Shown piece by piece: positions 1-13,200 of a DNA stretch of 64,000 nt. The notes under the pieces are model-generated. The model made no database searches. It saw nothing but the letters and a program-made list of their open reading frames with translations, and was not told the DNA's origin. The stretch spans positions 39,243,901-39,307,900 of the forward strand of contig NC_087249.1 of NCBI RefSeq assembly GCF_037042905.1, given 5' to 3'. This DNA comes from Lytechinus pictus. Lineage: Eukaryota > Echinodermata > Echinoidea > Temnopleuroida > Toxopneustidae. Position 1 is the first letter of the stretch; every line of letters begins with the position of its first letter. The position numbers and the translations under genes are program-made.

Positions 1-1143
1 TAAGATATTCTATTGATTGATTTTTTAATGATTCTTTCAAATAATGGGGGGGGGGTCTTACTCTCGTGCAACCTTCAATGTAGGATGTGGAGCACTAAAT
101 ATCATGAAAATACATTAAGAGTATAAATTTCTACATATTTTGTGCCCAATTTTATTTCTATTGCTTAAATAAAACTATAATCTTTTTGCTTTTTCTTTCA
201 TATGACCGCTCTTTCAATGTTTTTTTTTACCCTTTTTTTTATTCATAGAAATTTTCTTTTCCTTCACTTAATTTTACATTTCCTTTTAGAATTTTATACT
301 CGCCACATAAAAATATTTTTTCTGAATTTACTCAGGTTTATGTAGCATGCTGCCTGCTACGCTTTGCAAATTTAATTTGCAATTCATTTATTTTTTTTGT
401 TTTTATTTGTTTCATCGGAATGCATATGTAGTTATTATTTGATAGATGAAAGTGGCATGCTTGTGGATGGATGTTTGTTTTATGTTACAGATAAATTGAA
501 TATGTTGTTAATTGGTCTTGGAGTAAAGACAAGCAAAACGAATATTCAAAAATGTTTCTGGCCCTGCATTGCCATGGTAACAACATTATGGCAATATTGA
601 AACCAGGGAAAAATACTAAAGCTATTATATTCATTTTTTCATCTCAACTTTTTTTTGTTAAGTTTTTCTAAGCATTTTTACCTATTTCTGTGTAGCTTAT
701 TTTGTGAATGTTTTGGACTCATTCTCATTGTCACAACTCTTGTTGATTCTCTCCAATCTGAATTATATCAAATGATTCTTTTGTTTTAGTCTTATTCCTG
801 TGATCACCTTTTTTTTCTTTACCAATGACGTTAACAGTAAAGTGGCAAAACAATTAGCATCTATTTTTTTTTGCTTATCATTATCTCGCCTGCAGAGCAG
901 AATGAGATTATAGGCGCTGCTTTTATGACGCCGACATAAATTGGTTTCATTTGTACCTTACATGTAGTACAAACCGTGGACTAATTTGACAGTGTATGCA
1001 ATGAAAAAAATCTGCGTAGTCCACGGTTTTGTACCATGGTACAATTGAAACCACCTTTGTGAACTAGGGCCATTAAAGTTATGTAGTCATTTAGAGAATA
1101 AGTTTCGATGTGAAAGATATTGTTAAACTTTACCGTACAACAG
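1..1143. other. WDR19 intron, upstream part
   Basis: AT-rich intronic sequence ahead of the first visible WDR19 exon. No exon matching the preceding part of the protein is visible, so the intron extends beyond the left edge. It holds a degenerate terminal fragment near 882-945 resembling the start of the repeat element seen intact at 32957 and 53191 (CTGCAnAGCAGAnTGAGA pattern), and a short hairpin at 967-1034. Confidence 0.6.
967..1034. repeat. Short inverted repeat (hairpin)
   Basis: The arm GTACAAACCGTGGACTA at 967-983 pairs with TAGTCCACGGTTTTGTAC at 1017-1034, with a 33-nt loop. One arm has a single extra T. It lies 110 bp upstream of a WDR19 exon and is probably a small MITE remnant; I see no evidence for a function. 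Confidence 0.6.
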
Positions 1144-1258
1144 GAGCCTGCTATACCCATTGCTATCGAAGTAGAGCCGACATTTGTTGCCCTTGGACCG
1201 TACCATTTGGCTGCGGGGATGAACAACAGAGCATGGTTTTATGTACTCAGTGACAAAG
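1144..1258 (+). CDS. WDR19: WDR19 visible exon 1
   Basis: Encodes visible residues 1-38 ([20 protein letters not shown] onward to LSDKG), part of the beta-propeller region. Acceptor CAACAG ends at 1143 and donor GTAAG starts at 1259; the exon ends after codon position 1. The acceptor choice is the least certain in the gene, because an AG at 1145-1146 is also possible. Confidence 0.85.
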
Positions 1259-4200
1259 GTAAGTTCTCACATTTAACTCTCATAAAATCAGTGTTACTTT
1301 ATTTTTCTGAGCAAATTATTTGTCTAATTTTGTGGCCTTGATTAAAGTACAGTATATTGGAAAAAATTAATGCACAATATTTGTTATTTGATTGTTAACC
1401 TATTCCTGAAATCATTTACTTCATTATTTCCAGGAATGAAAAAGATGAATGTGCATATTAAATAATTATTGTTCATGTGTCCTAAAATAGTTTTTAAATG
1501 AGTATTGATATCTTTTCAATGAGGGAATGTTATACAGAACTTTCTTTGAGAAAGTGTCTAGCTCAAGTTCTTAATGGTGTTTTTTGTGTATAGCAAATTG
1601 AAAAATATTCTTTCAAAAATAATTGAAAAATCTATGAAACACATTAGGATACTTCAAATAAAAACAAGAAATGAGTTTCATTCAGCACTGTGCATCTGTA
1701 GGAATCACCTAGAACTTCTATTGCAAGGGTCCTTTAAAGCCCAGCTCACACTATGCGATCCAATGCCGCACGATTTTTTGATAAATAGTATTTTGCATTA
1801 AATATGAAAGTTCCAAGAAGTACGATTATTTCATTTTAAGTTCCGCATAACGTTAGGAATAATAAAATCATAATTTTACTTTGCTGCAAGCCCTGTGATC
1901 AGAATAAAGTCCGAATTGGCTTCAAGTCGCTGCCGATGATGACATCATTAGTACGATTTGGGTTTGAATTTGTTTGAATTATTCCTACAGGGAAGCTCGA
2001 ACTAGACTGAATTTCGATTTCAGTAGTCCTACCACTATAATACTCTGATTGGTAAGATTTTATTGGTTGGAATGTCCGTATCAAATAGTATTACAATTTC
2101 TTTGAAATTGGGATCGCAAGGAATCGCATAGTGTGCGCCAGGGCTTAACAACCAAATAGTGGACTTGATCGCACAGTAAGGATCTCTGTGTACCAACCTT
2201 GAATCACCTTCAATGCAGTAAACTTGTACTAATCAGAGAATTCTGGCAATATTTTAGATTATTACAGCATACAGTCCATGCAGACAGGATGGTGTAAGTT
2301 ATACAAATGATAATTGTTTTTTCACCTTTCCATGTACATCCCCATTCATACATGTATTTTTACACCTATACCATAAAGCATCTATACTGACCACGCTTCC
2401 CAAATTGTACTATCCTGATATTATCGTAATACATCTGAATATCATACAGAATATATTTGCTAACCTATACTGCAGAAGCGGATCCACGATTAACTAGGGA
2501 TTGGGTTCACTTTTTCTTCCAAAAGTTTTATGAGCAAAAAATATAGAAACAAATTATTACTACAATGACCCCCCCCCAAAAAAAAAAAAGAAGAAAAGAA
2601 CTACTACTAAGAAAATGATCATAATTTGAGAATGATCCATTTGCATATTTTATTAATGAGAATAATAGTATTAGTGATAATAATGATAGTACTTGTATTT
2701 AAGAAACGCTAAATTCACATTTTCATCATAGCGCTTTACAAATTAAGATTACATTTTTAACACAACTATAGATACATGTAGAATTAACATAATTATAAAC
2801 CATACAAAATAGTAATAGATAGAATTAATGTAACTATAAACCATACCAAAAAAAAATGTATTATAGTGGAATGGGGGCTTATTGACTCATTTTAAATCAG
2901 AATATCTCAAAAGAGCAACCTCTTATACCACTGGCTAATAAAGACATCTTAGCCAATCATATATCATCATGATTTCATAGGCTTTTATAAAATGGTGAAG
3001 TATATGGAAAGTTTAGAATGGTTATCATTTTGGAGTGAGGGATGAAATGTCTATGAAGTTTTTTTGAAGGTGTGGTATTTATAGTAAAACGGTACTTGGT
3101 CAACACTCACTTTGTCTACTTTCCATTTGGTCTCTTCCCAATTGGTCTTGGTCTTGTTCATTTGCCAAAAAACACTTCTGACTGTTTTGTCCAGTTGCTA
3201 TTTAGACCATTTACCATTTTGTCTTATTTCCAGTTTAATACCAGTTCTATGTTTTGTCTAATATCCTCGTGGTCTAACAGCAGTCTATAAGTACATGTAG
3301 ATGAGCTTCTTACGAACTAAATTTTCATTTGACGAAGTACAAAGTAATAATAAGACAAGTAGAAATGGAACCATCTGGGCTTTAGACTAAATGACACTTA
3401 GACCAGGTATTGGTTGGACCAAATGGTAATTAGACCAACTGCTAGTAGACCAAGTGGGTATTTACTGATCACAGGAGCATTTGGTGGGTGTTGTGTTTGG
3501 GAGAACAGTGTTAACTTCAATTTTTTAGGGGGACATTTAGGATGAGTTTTCATTTTTCACAAAATGTGTATGGGAGAGTTTTCTGCTGCATATTGATTGT
3601 AATGAGTTTCACATCAGACATGTACATTATCTTTGTTCCCTAAAATTTGAGACCACTGCAACAAAAGCTCCAACAAAATAAACAAAAAGTTTATTTGAAG
3701 AAGTATGGATTCAGAAAGCATTACACATGGGCTTCTTGATCCTTCCTGAGTTCCCAACTCCTGTCTTTCCCAAAATCTCTCTCTCTCTCTCTGCTTTCAC
3801 CCTTTGAGCCTTTGGTTACTATTTTTTCTTTTCCTGAACATCTTAGTCGGCTTTCTGTTCAGAGTGTCTTCTTCACTTAGGAAGGGACAGGGGGGGGGGG
3901 GGGGCTCCAACTGTGCCCTGTGCATGACATCGGATAGGAGCCTATGCCTGATTCCCAGTTTTCCTATGTAGGACAATTCTATGTCTGACTCCTTATATGT
4001 GGGATGTTCTTGAAGTGATTCGTCCTGTGTTTTGAAGTTAATGAAAAAGGAAATTTTGTTGGATTGAGCAGTTCATGACATGAAGTAAAGATGGAAGTTG
4101 GATGTACAAAAAGGTTGGTGATTCAATGGTATTGCCTTATATAGGCTGACCACCTGACTGCTACAGTCTATAGGCCTACCATGCAATGGACTTACCATTG

Positions 4201-7200
4201 CTAAGGGATTGTTAGGCACACAAATGACGTGAATCGCATGAAATTCAATGTATATAATTTCTTACAGACTGTTATTGTAATAAATTATTGAATCATTCCC
4301 ATCTTCTAACACCTCGACCGACGCTTCACTATTATAACCATCTTATATAGCTTCTGTCATCAAAATTTCATCAAAACTTCATCAGAACCCGCCTCCCACT
4401 CACATTCCGACTGTAAGCTGCCTTTTTGAACTGTAAATTTGTTGATCTGAGCCCCGATATTTATAATGATAATAATAATAACAATGGCATATTTACCCAG
4501 GGTAGCCACTTCAGTTCCGAAAACTGTTCTCCCAGCGGGCCCTGCTATTATTATTACCCTGGCTTTAGCACGGCTACCTTGATCGGGCGCTTGAGCATTC
4601 AAGGAATTTCTTCCTACTGGGTACCCATTCACCTCACCTGGGTCGAGTGCAGCACAATGTGGATAAATTTCTTGCCAAAGGAAATTACGCTATGGCTGGG
4701 ATTCGAACCCACGACCCTCTGTTTCAAAGTCCAATAAGTCACTGAGAAAGCCCTTAACTATTTTGTCGAATACAGTAGTACCATCTGTTGTTCAAAGTCC
4801 TACTTTTTTGATATTCAGGTACTATTTTTGCATATTGGACAATAGGAAGAGCATGTATTACATCACATCACAAGTACAGAACGTGCCATCATCTGGTAAG
4901 TTGTATTACATGTAAAATTAGGTATGATATCTGCTGTAATCTGTTTTTATCTTTTAATTATCCTAGGGCCGGAGAAATTAAAGGATCACGAATATCTGGG
5001 TACAATAAACAGCATGTCCTTGAACTCTGACTATGCCGCTGTCTCATTTGAGAATAAGGTCCAATTGCATCTGGTAAGAATCAATTTACATTTCATTCGT
5101 TCATCAATTATTTTTCTGTATGGTCATCATTTTGTGTCTGTTTATCAGTCTGTCTGTATACAGTGCATTCCTGAAAAAAAATATGAAACTGATAGTTATT
5201 GATGTTTTATCAATTTGAATTTTAATCAAGGACATGTCATCAATTCCAATATCTATTTACATGTAGCTGCCCACCAAGTTTTCCTGTGTGTTGGTCATTC
5301 ACATTAGTTACAATCATGATGGTAACTTTGCATTTTAAATGGAAACCTTGATTGTGATTGGGCGTTGAGCCATCTTAAGGCCCGTTTACACCGCATCCGG
5401 CACGGCGACCGTGCACGGCATTCCGGCACGGCATACGGCACATCGTGCCGTTTTCCAGTTTCCACTGCCCCACGGCACGGCAATAAAGCCGTGTTCGGAT
5501 GCCGTCCGGCAGGCAAAAACCGTCCGATGTACCCAGGAAAACCCAAGGCAAAGAAGCCTGCTTCAGGCGTGGCAAGAAGTCATTTTAAGGGTTTTCGTGT
5601 ATCTATGTATAAATTAATCTTGTCTTGAATTCCACCAAGAAGCCTCAATCAATCTGACGGACTGCTCATTGGACAGACACAATATTCTTTCTTTTATTCA
5701 CTCGTCTATACGGGAATGGATCGTTTTATTTAAATGTTGAATTTTGTCATGATTAATCTTTTTATCTTACCCTTTTTTTTATACTTCTTTTTCCATTCTC
5801 TGCCATTGTCACCTGTTATATCTCATTCCTTAGTTTATACATCACATTCTATTGCCATTCCAACTCCACATGTTTATATTGTCTTCTCATTTATATTCAG
5901 AACATTCTTCTTCATTCATATCATCCTACCTCATGCTCATTGGTTCACTTTTCACCCTTAGTTCTTCCACTTTTCTGGATTCTTCTATTCTCACTTTTTC
6001 TATTAGTCAAATTTATTATACGAAACTATTTCTGAACATATTCGAATACGGTATATTATTTGTTTAAATGTCAAATCCACCCAAGAAAACTGTTGATTTG
6101 AATAAATAGAAGAAAAAAAGTCAAACTATAGCATAATACTGAAAAATTTCATGCATAATCGGATGTAAAATAAGAAAGTTATGACCTTTTAAAGTTCGCT
6201 TATTTTCACAATAGAGTGATATGCACACCTCAGTGACATGCAAATAGACGGTTCATGATGTCCCTCACTATTTCTTTTTTTTTAATTGTTTGAAAAATAC
6301 AATTTTTCATTTATTTGACAAGGACCAACTTGACTGAACCAATGCTAATTCTATATGTTCAGGGAGGAATTGATTGTTGTTTCTCTTGACAATGAGAAGA
6401 AAATTACATTTCATATAATAAAATACAAAATAAATAGTGAAGGGATGACGTCATCAGTCTCCTAATTTGCATACCGATCAGGATGTGTATATAACTTTTT
6501 TTTTTTTTTATCAAGCGAAACTTTAAAATATCATAACTTTCTTATTTTACATCGGACTTTGATATTTTCAGTGTTATGCTTGTTGGATATTTCTTTTTTT
6601 ATTTAAATCAACTTTTTCGTTGGGGTGGACTGATCTTTAAAATCAATGCCAAGTGAGGTCTGGCCCAATAAATCAGAGCAACACTGGACTTCATTTTGTC
6701 GACATCTTTACTTTGAGATTAGTTCAGCTCCAATTAAATTTTAGGTTCTTCTTCTCCTAGCTGTTTGCTTGTTAATGACTGATTGCTCGAGGTCTATCTG
6801 TGAACAATCAGCACTCTACATTATATTTGTTGTTGAAAATAAAAGTGATGCTCATGAATTTATTACAGAAAAAAATAAAACGATATATAAATATATAAAC
6901 CAAAAAAAAATGCATGGGGCGGCAAAAACTTTCTTGAAGATAAATGTATTCTTTTTATTTCACCATCAACTTTCTTTTGTCAGTATTCTTCATGTCCAGG
7001 GGCCCATTTCAAAAGTGCTTTAACATTATGGCAACTACCATGGAAACCACAATTATAATTGGATGTTGCGCCATATTATAATGGTAGTTGCCATATTAAA
7101 GACAAAGTTGTGATAGTTGTACCTCTCTATGAAACAGGCCCCAGGAGTGTCATTGCCATTCTGTTTAGAGATAAAATTTAGTTGGTAACATTTTGTCATA

Positions 7201-10200
7201 TTTCAAACAATCCTAGATCTATTTCCAAAAAAAAACATTAGTCCAGAAATTACCTGTACCACGTTCCGTCCAGTACCCATCATTTTTATTTTCACAGTAA
7301 CTGGTTGCATGTGTTGATATTTGATAGTGCATTACTAGTAATCATGTTAATATTTGCATGAACCAAATTTCTGTGATGTGCAAAATGTTCATCTTCTCTT
7401 ATCTGTGAACAAATCCTGATTTTAAATTCAAGTATAATTTAAGAAATAAATATATTTTTAATAAATGGTGAACATGTTCAGCCGATATTTCCCAGATCTA
7501 CAAAAGAGGAAGATCATAATCCTTTACAATCGTAATTTCTGCAAATTGAGACTGACTTGCAACTGTAACAATGAGAGACGTTAAAGTGAAATATTCAAGT
7601 GGAAATTAGAATAGCACATTTTATGATTTATTTCATATGGATTTATCATAAGTCATTCAGATGTAATCATATATACATCGCTTTCCATTTGTTGGTGATG
7701 CTGCATGTCTGACATTGCATCTTTTATGTTGAGACTATTAACAGGTTGTTAGCTCTGGCAAACTGCAAACCACTGTCCCTTTGTTAGCTAACAATCAGAT
7801 GAATATTGAGTGATGTCAGAGGGAATAAGATATCAGCTCTCTTTTTAGCGGTGGAGCATAGCGAGTTAGAACATTTTCTGTTAACTTTTTTTTTTAATCT
7901 ACGAAACGTATTTGGATTCTTAAATTGTAACATGTGAGACGTTTATCACATCAATAGGAATCGACTTAGATTTAGAAGACACAGAACTTTTAATTCCTAT
8001 AGTAGTATGTTCAATGTTCAGAAGACCAAAATTTAACCGCATTGCAATGGAGCTGGCATTGAGGTAACTTTTACAGTGTGGGACAAGGGGGACAAGCTGG
8101 AAAAAAATGGATCTACAGTTATGTTGTCACCATGACTCTCGGTGCTTTGAAAATACTACAACATTGTTTCCTCGATTTGAAGTGAATTTGGGACTTGAAG
8201 ACTGGACTGATGTTGCGGACGTGCCTGAGGACGATGACGATGAAGCCTGACCCACGTTGTGGACAGATGTCACCATTCTCCTGCTCAGTTTCTTCCTGTT
8301 TGGTACAGGCTTCTCCTGGTGTGTCCACATCAAACACAGGATCCAAGATTGAACTTGTTCTGTTGACAGAAAAATCATATGTTCAAATTTATTTCATATG
8401 TTTTACTCATAATAATGAATACTAAAAAATCGACTCTCATGTACCAAGTCGATACAGTTTGTCTGTTCTTTACTTCATTAATATTCGAAACATCTTAAGT
8501 TTTATTTTATTATATTATATTTTTTAAGGGTGCTTTTCTGAAGGCAAATGGCTCTCACTTCAAGGAAATGCAACACCCATTAACCTGTACTATTTTACAC
8601 AGGTAGTCAAGTACAAATATGATAAATCATATTGAATGAAAATGTGGATGTATAGTTACAGGAAACGGGTTAATGTAAACATGAGAGAATGAGCCAATCA
8701 TCAATGTATAATTCAAAATGATTTGTATAGTTTGTATGACAGCGCTCATATCCACCCTGCAGAGTGCACAAAGTGCAAATTAATACCATAGCTGTTGCCC
8801 GACCGTTTCCTGTTGCAAGGAATTCCTGTCAGAACCCAGAAACTAAACCTGGGTTAAGTGCAGCACAATATCAGAATTCATATTTATAAAATACATTTCT
8901 TTGCATGAATTCAAATTGATATACACATATTCTCTCTTCCCTGGGATAAGAAAACAAAATATTGAATATCTTACTCTCGATTATGTATGTGGGGAAGTAG
9001 GAATTCCATTGCCTCACTGTACTTGTATTTACGTGCTGCATTTGAGGGAGTTCCGTCACCACTCTTCCTCTCCATTTCTGTCGTTTTTTAGGAAGTTGTC
9101 CCTCAACTCGCTACGTCACCTTAAAATAATGAAAAAACAACACAAAATCCAATTCCTATAACCTCTGAAAATTTTCATTTCTGTTTATGACTCATTTCAA
9201 GCCCTACCCACTCCCCCCCCCCCCCGAAATATTTCAATGTGAAATTGGACAACATGCTTTTGATAGTAAAGAATTTTGCCTCCATTTTTTTTTCTTGTAA
9301 AAGTGACATGATATTTATATTACGTATTTGAAAGGTGGGGTTGGTATATAGTTTTTGGTCCACATCACAAAGCAAGGTCTCTTTCTGCATTTACATACCC
9401 TTACTCTTGTGTCTCATTTAATTTGTTATTTTTTTGTTAAACACTAGACTATTTTACACATGTGCAAACAATTTTAAAAATGGCCATAATGACCAAAACT
9501 TACCATTGGTATTCATTGAATTACAACAACCAGAAGTTAGCTACAGTTGTTAGATTGTGAACTTGATTTGCTTTCAAACATCCACATACAAATATAACTC
9601 TTTTACATTGTTCAATATTTTTCTTCAAATTGATAGTGAAAAAATCGTGAGGTTTGAAAAAAATTAATATGACGTAAAATGATACCAACCTGAGATTACA
9701 AGCTGACACCCAATGTCATGTCATACATCATTTTTTTACTTCTGTATCCTTGAACATCTCCAATCTCTTGTCATACAGGATTGGATTTTCCTACACTTCT
9801 AGGATAAGGGATTCCTCCATGTTGGTTATCTGTCATGCAACACATTCCATATAAATTTTGTTAGCAAATAATAATAATAAAGGTTTAAAGAATTGCAAAA
9901 GCGATTAGTGAAAGGCCAGTGCCCAATCAGCAATTTCTTACATTTACATTGTAACTGGCAGGCTTGCTGATCAGGGTCCAATTTTTATAATGCTCAAATA
10001 GAAATTCTCCTAATTGAAATGATTTTGCTTAGTTGTATAGAAAAGTGATCGTCTAGAAATTCCTTCAAGAGCTTGAAATAATATTTTTTTATCATTTGAA
10101 AAGTACATGTAAACATAGGGTCATGTTAAGAAAAAAAAAGATAGAGGCACAATTTTTTGCCTCCATGAGAGCCTATAAGCTAAGCCATGTAATGTTTTTT

Positions 10201-13200
10201 TAGGGATGAAATGTTTGTTGAATAAAATGTCAGCAAATTATGTCTTCTCTGTATAGTATACGTACCCAATCACTTCAGCCCCCCCCCCAAAAAAAAATGA
10301 TAATAATACTAAATAAAAAACTAGATTTTAATTCGTCATGCGGACGAATTAGGTGGTCTGTCCTTATTCTCGCCATCATGATCACTATTACCATGTTCAA
10401 GCAGATCAATATGATCTTCATGATGACAACGGAATGTTCATTATGGATGGAATACTTGTGAAAGACGGGAGATGATAAAGCACTGTGAAAAGGGTCTCTT
10501 TGATATATGAAAATACATGTGATATGAAAAAAGTTATTATAATCTGTTTAATCTTGCTAAATTTTAACTTTCATACCTTTTAATTATCATAAAGGATCAT
10601 GTACGAGGTGGTAAAAAGAAAAAAAAAATGAAAAAAAAAATCGTCTTGTTCACCCCCAGGACTCGAACCTGCGCCCCCGAGAACTCAAGTCAAGTGCGTT
10701 ATCCATTGAGCCACGATATTCCCCATAGAGATTACACGTTCCCATAGAGATTACACGTAAGCAAATTTGAGAATTACAAATCCAATTTTGCAAGCGAAAA
10801 ACGGGCATGATCCTGACATCTGATCGAAAAATGGAGGGCACACTTCCGAAAGCTTAGAATCTCAGCTACATCATACCAAAAGATCAGGGATAACTAACAA
10901 GAAAAAATGGAGATATAGCTCACAAAATAGAAAAATGTAGAATCTAGTTTTGAGAAAAAGTCATGTCTCATAGAGATTACACGTAAAATGAGGAAAAATG
11001 ACATGCCTCTTTTCATCGCAATTTTACACCATGATGCGTTTTTCAAAATGAAAATCCATGTTAATCGACGAGAAAGAATACATTCTAAACTACATCATAT
11101 CGAAATTTGGGCGAAAAATGATCAATATTCACGGAGTTATGATCAAATTTGCATAAATTTGATGACGTCATTTTTGAAAAAATGAAATTTTCAGTTTAGG
11201 CGCAATTTTGATGACGTCATGATCAAATTGAGGGACAATGGTGACATGAAATCAAATTTCCAACTCATACTCTATCGATATATGAAAAAAAAATTGGGGT
11301 CAACGGACTATTTAAAGAGCTACAGTGAATTTTCAATAGACATGTTTTTGCCCATATATGGCCTGTAGTGAGAGCTCGCGCGCACACGTGCTGCAAAGTT
11401 TAACGGGTGATAATTTCGTTATTACTTGTCGCAGAAGGTTGATCAAGGTATCAAATTGTTCAGAATTATATTATCGGTGCATTGATATAAAAAAATTTGG
11501 CGATTCTATGTTGGAAGATGCAATTACGCGCGAAAACGCGCGCGCATGTGCGTGCGCGCGTTTTTTTGCAAAATGCTTAAAATGGCCTGAAACGTATTAA
11601 AAATTAATTTGGAACGAATTTGAGCATTTTAAAATTTTAATGCGCGCGTACGTGCGCGTCGAGGTGCGCGCGCAAAATTTGATGGAATTTTTAGTTGACC
11701 GTTGACCTGAAGTTGATGTATACCAAATATAGTTGATTTTTGATCACTCGTTATCGAGATATGATAATGACCTGATTTTTACAAAATGGCGCCTGGATGA
11801 CGTCACGATGACCTAATGACCTTGAAAAAGTTGATTTTACTAGAAATCATAGGGCTTAAGGACTGACAGAAATTTGAAGGAAATTGATCTTGTCAATTTC
11901 GAATGAACGTGTGTACAAAAAAGTGTACGGAAGAAATAAAAATAAATAAAGAATAATAAATAAAGAAAGAAAATTCTGGCGAAATCAATAGGTGATCTGT
12001 CGTTGACAGACCACCTAATAAACCAATGAAAAAAGAATGAAATTACACAAATAAAGCAATCAAATTTTGGAACAGAAATGTGCAGATTTAAAAGTTATGC
12101 CAGCACACAAAGGACATATTTCTTATTGAAAAAGGGTCACTTTTGTTCTGGGGGATTTCTATTTCGGGCAAGCCAGTGCCAACCCAAACCCCTTCCCATC
12201 GCCCCACGATTGAGCTGCCCCTGGATAAAGGAAAGTGCGCTCATTTTAAAATCCTTTACATAATAACAGACTGACAATTTTTGACAAACTAGAAACAATA
12301 ACTTTTTTTAATGCAAGTTCTCTCCAAAATTATAGTAGCCTAAATTTAGTGACTAGGCCTAGACTCTATATTTTCAATGAAAACAAGGTCTAACGTTAAT
12401 TAGCTAAGCCTATGACGTCATATGGGGAGGATTTAGAGTCTAGGTTTTTACATTATTTATTCGTAGGCCTAGTCTTTTCCAGAGAGTTTTTGGGAAATAA
12501 CTAAGTTAGCCTTACTCCTTAGCCTAGGACTCCAAAATTCCTACTAGGGTCTAGATCTACTTTCCACCATTTGTTTCGATCTAGAACAGATCGACCAGAG
12601 GGTCCCACACAAATATGGTCAAACTGAGCAATCGGTCTAACTTCTTTCAGTTCAGGCTACCCAAGTTTCACCACTCCAGATCCCCTCTTATTAATTCCTT
12701 GCCACCCTCCTATCTGCCACTCTTGCTGCTGACAAAACGACTCAGTGCCTAGCTCTCATCTATTATAGACCCTACTACTAAAACTAAAGTACTAGGCTAG
12801 GCTAGTCTATATCTTAATAATTCATCACGGAATTCATCATATTCGTTCAGAGGTCTAACTTACATGTACTAGTGTTACTAACGTTAGACCTATGTGTAGA
12901 CTCTAGACTACTGAGGCCTAACGTTAGACCAACAACAGGTCTAACTTTTGTTAACGTTACTTATACTAGGTCTACCTAACGTTAGATCTAAGTATAACTA
13001 TAAGTAACGTTAGGCCTAATGTTGTTAGTTAGACTCTAAGTTAAAGTCAATGCCAGTTGTGGTAATGATTTCAAAATGAGTTCGTACAGTCTACAGAATC
13101 CAATGAAATGACCACCAAAGTGTCTGTTTGTATATATAAAAAATATGTGCCGAAGGATTCCGGAAGAAATTGTGTAATTGCTGAGAAATTAGCAAATAAG

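Larger units (their letters stand above)
1259..4966. other. WDR19 intron between visible exons 1 and 2
   Basis: Contains a MITE-like element at 1737-2147, the GGTCT/AGACC inverted-repeat element at 3072-3465, G/C and A homopolymers, a short (CT)n tract near 3778, and a minus-strand SINE at 4440-4735. No coding signal was recognised. Confidence 0.6.

Noticed and set aside
397-600. 67-residue open frame as an earlier WDR19 exon
   Set aside because: The sequence does not match the preceding part of WDR19 and lacks a matching splice pattern.
8119-8378. GC-richer island with overlapping antisense frames (for example [20 protein letters not shown]) suggesting an exon remnant
   Set aside because: No recognised protein match, no consistent splice sites, and several competing frames; possibly a decayed repeat or gene fragment, but unsupported.
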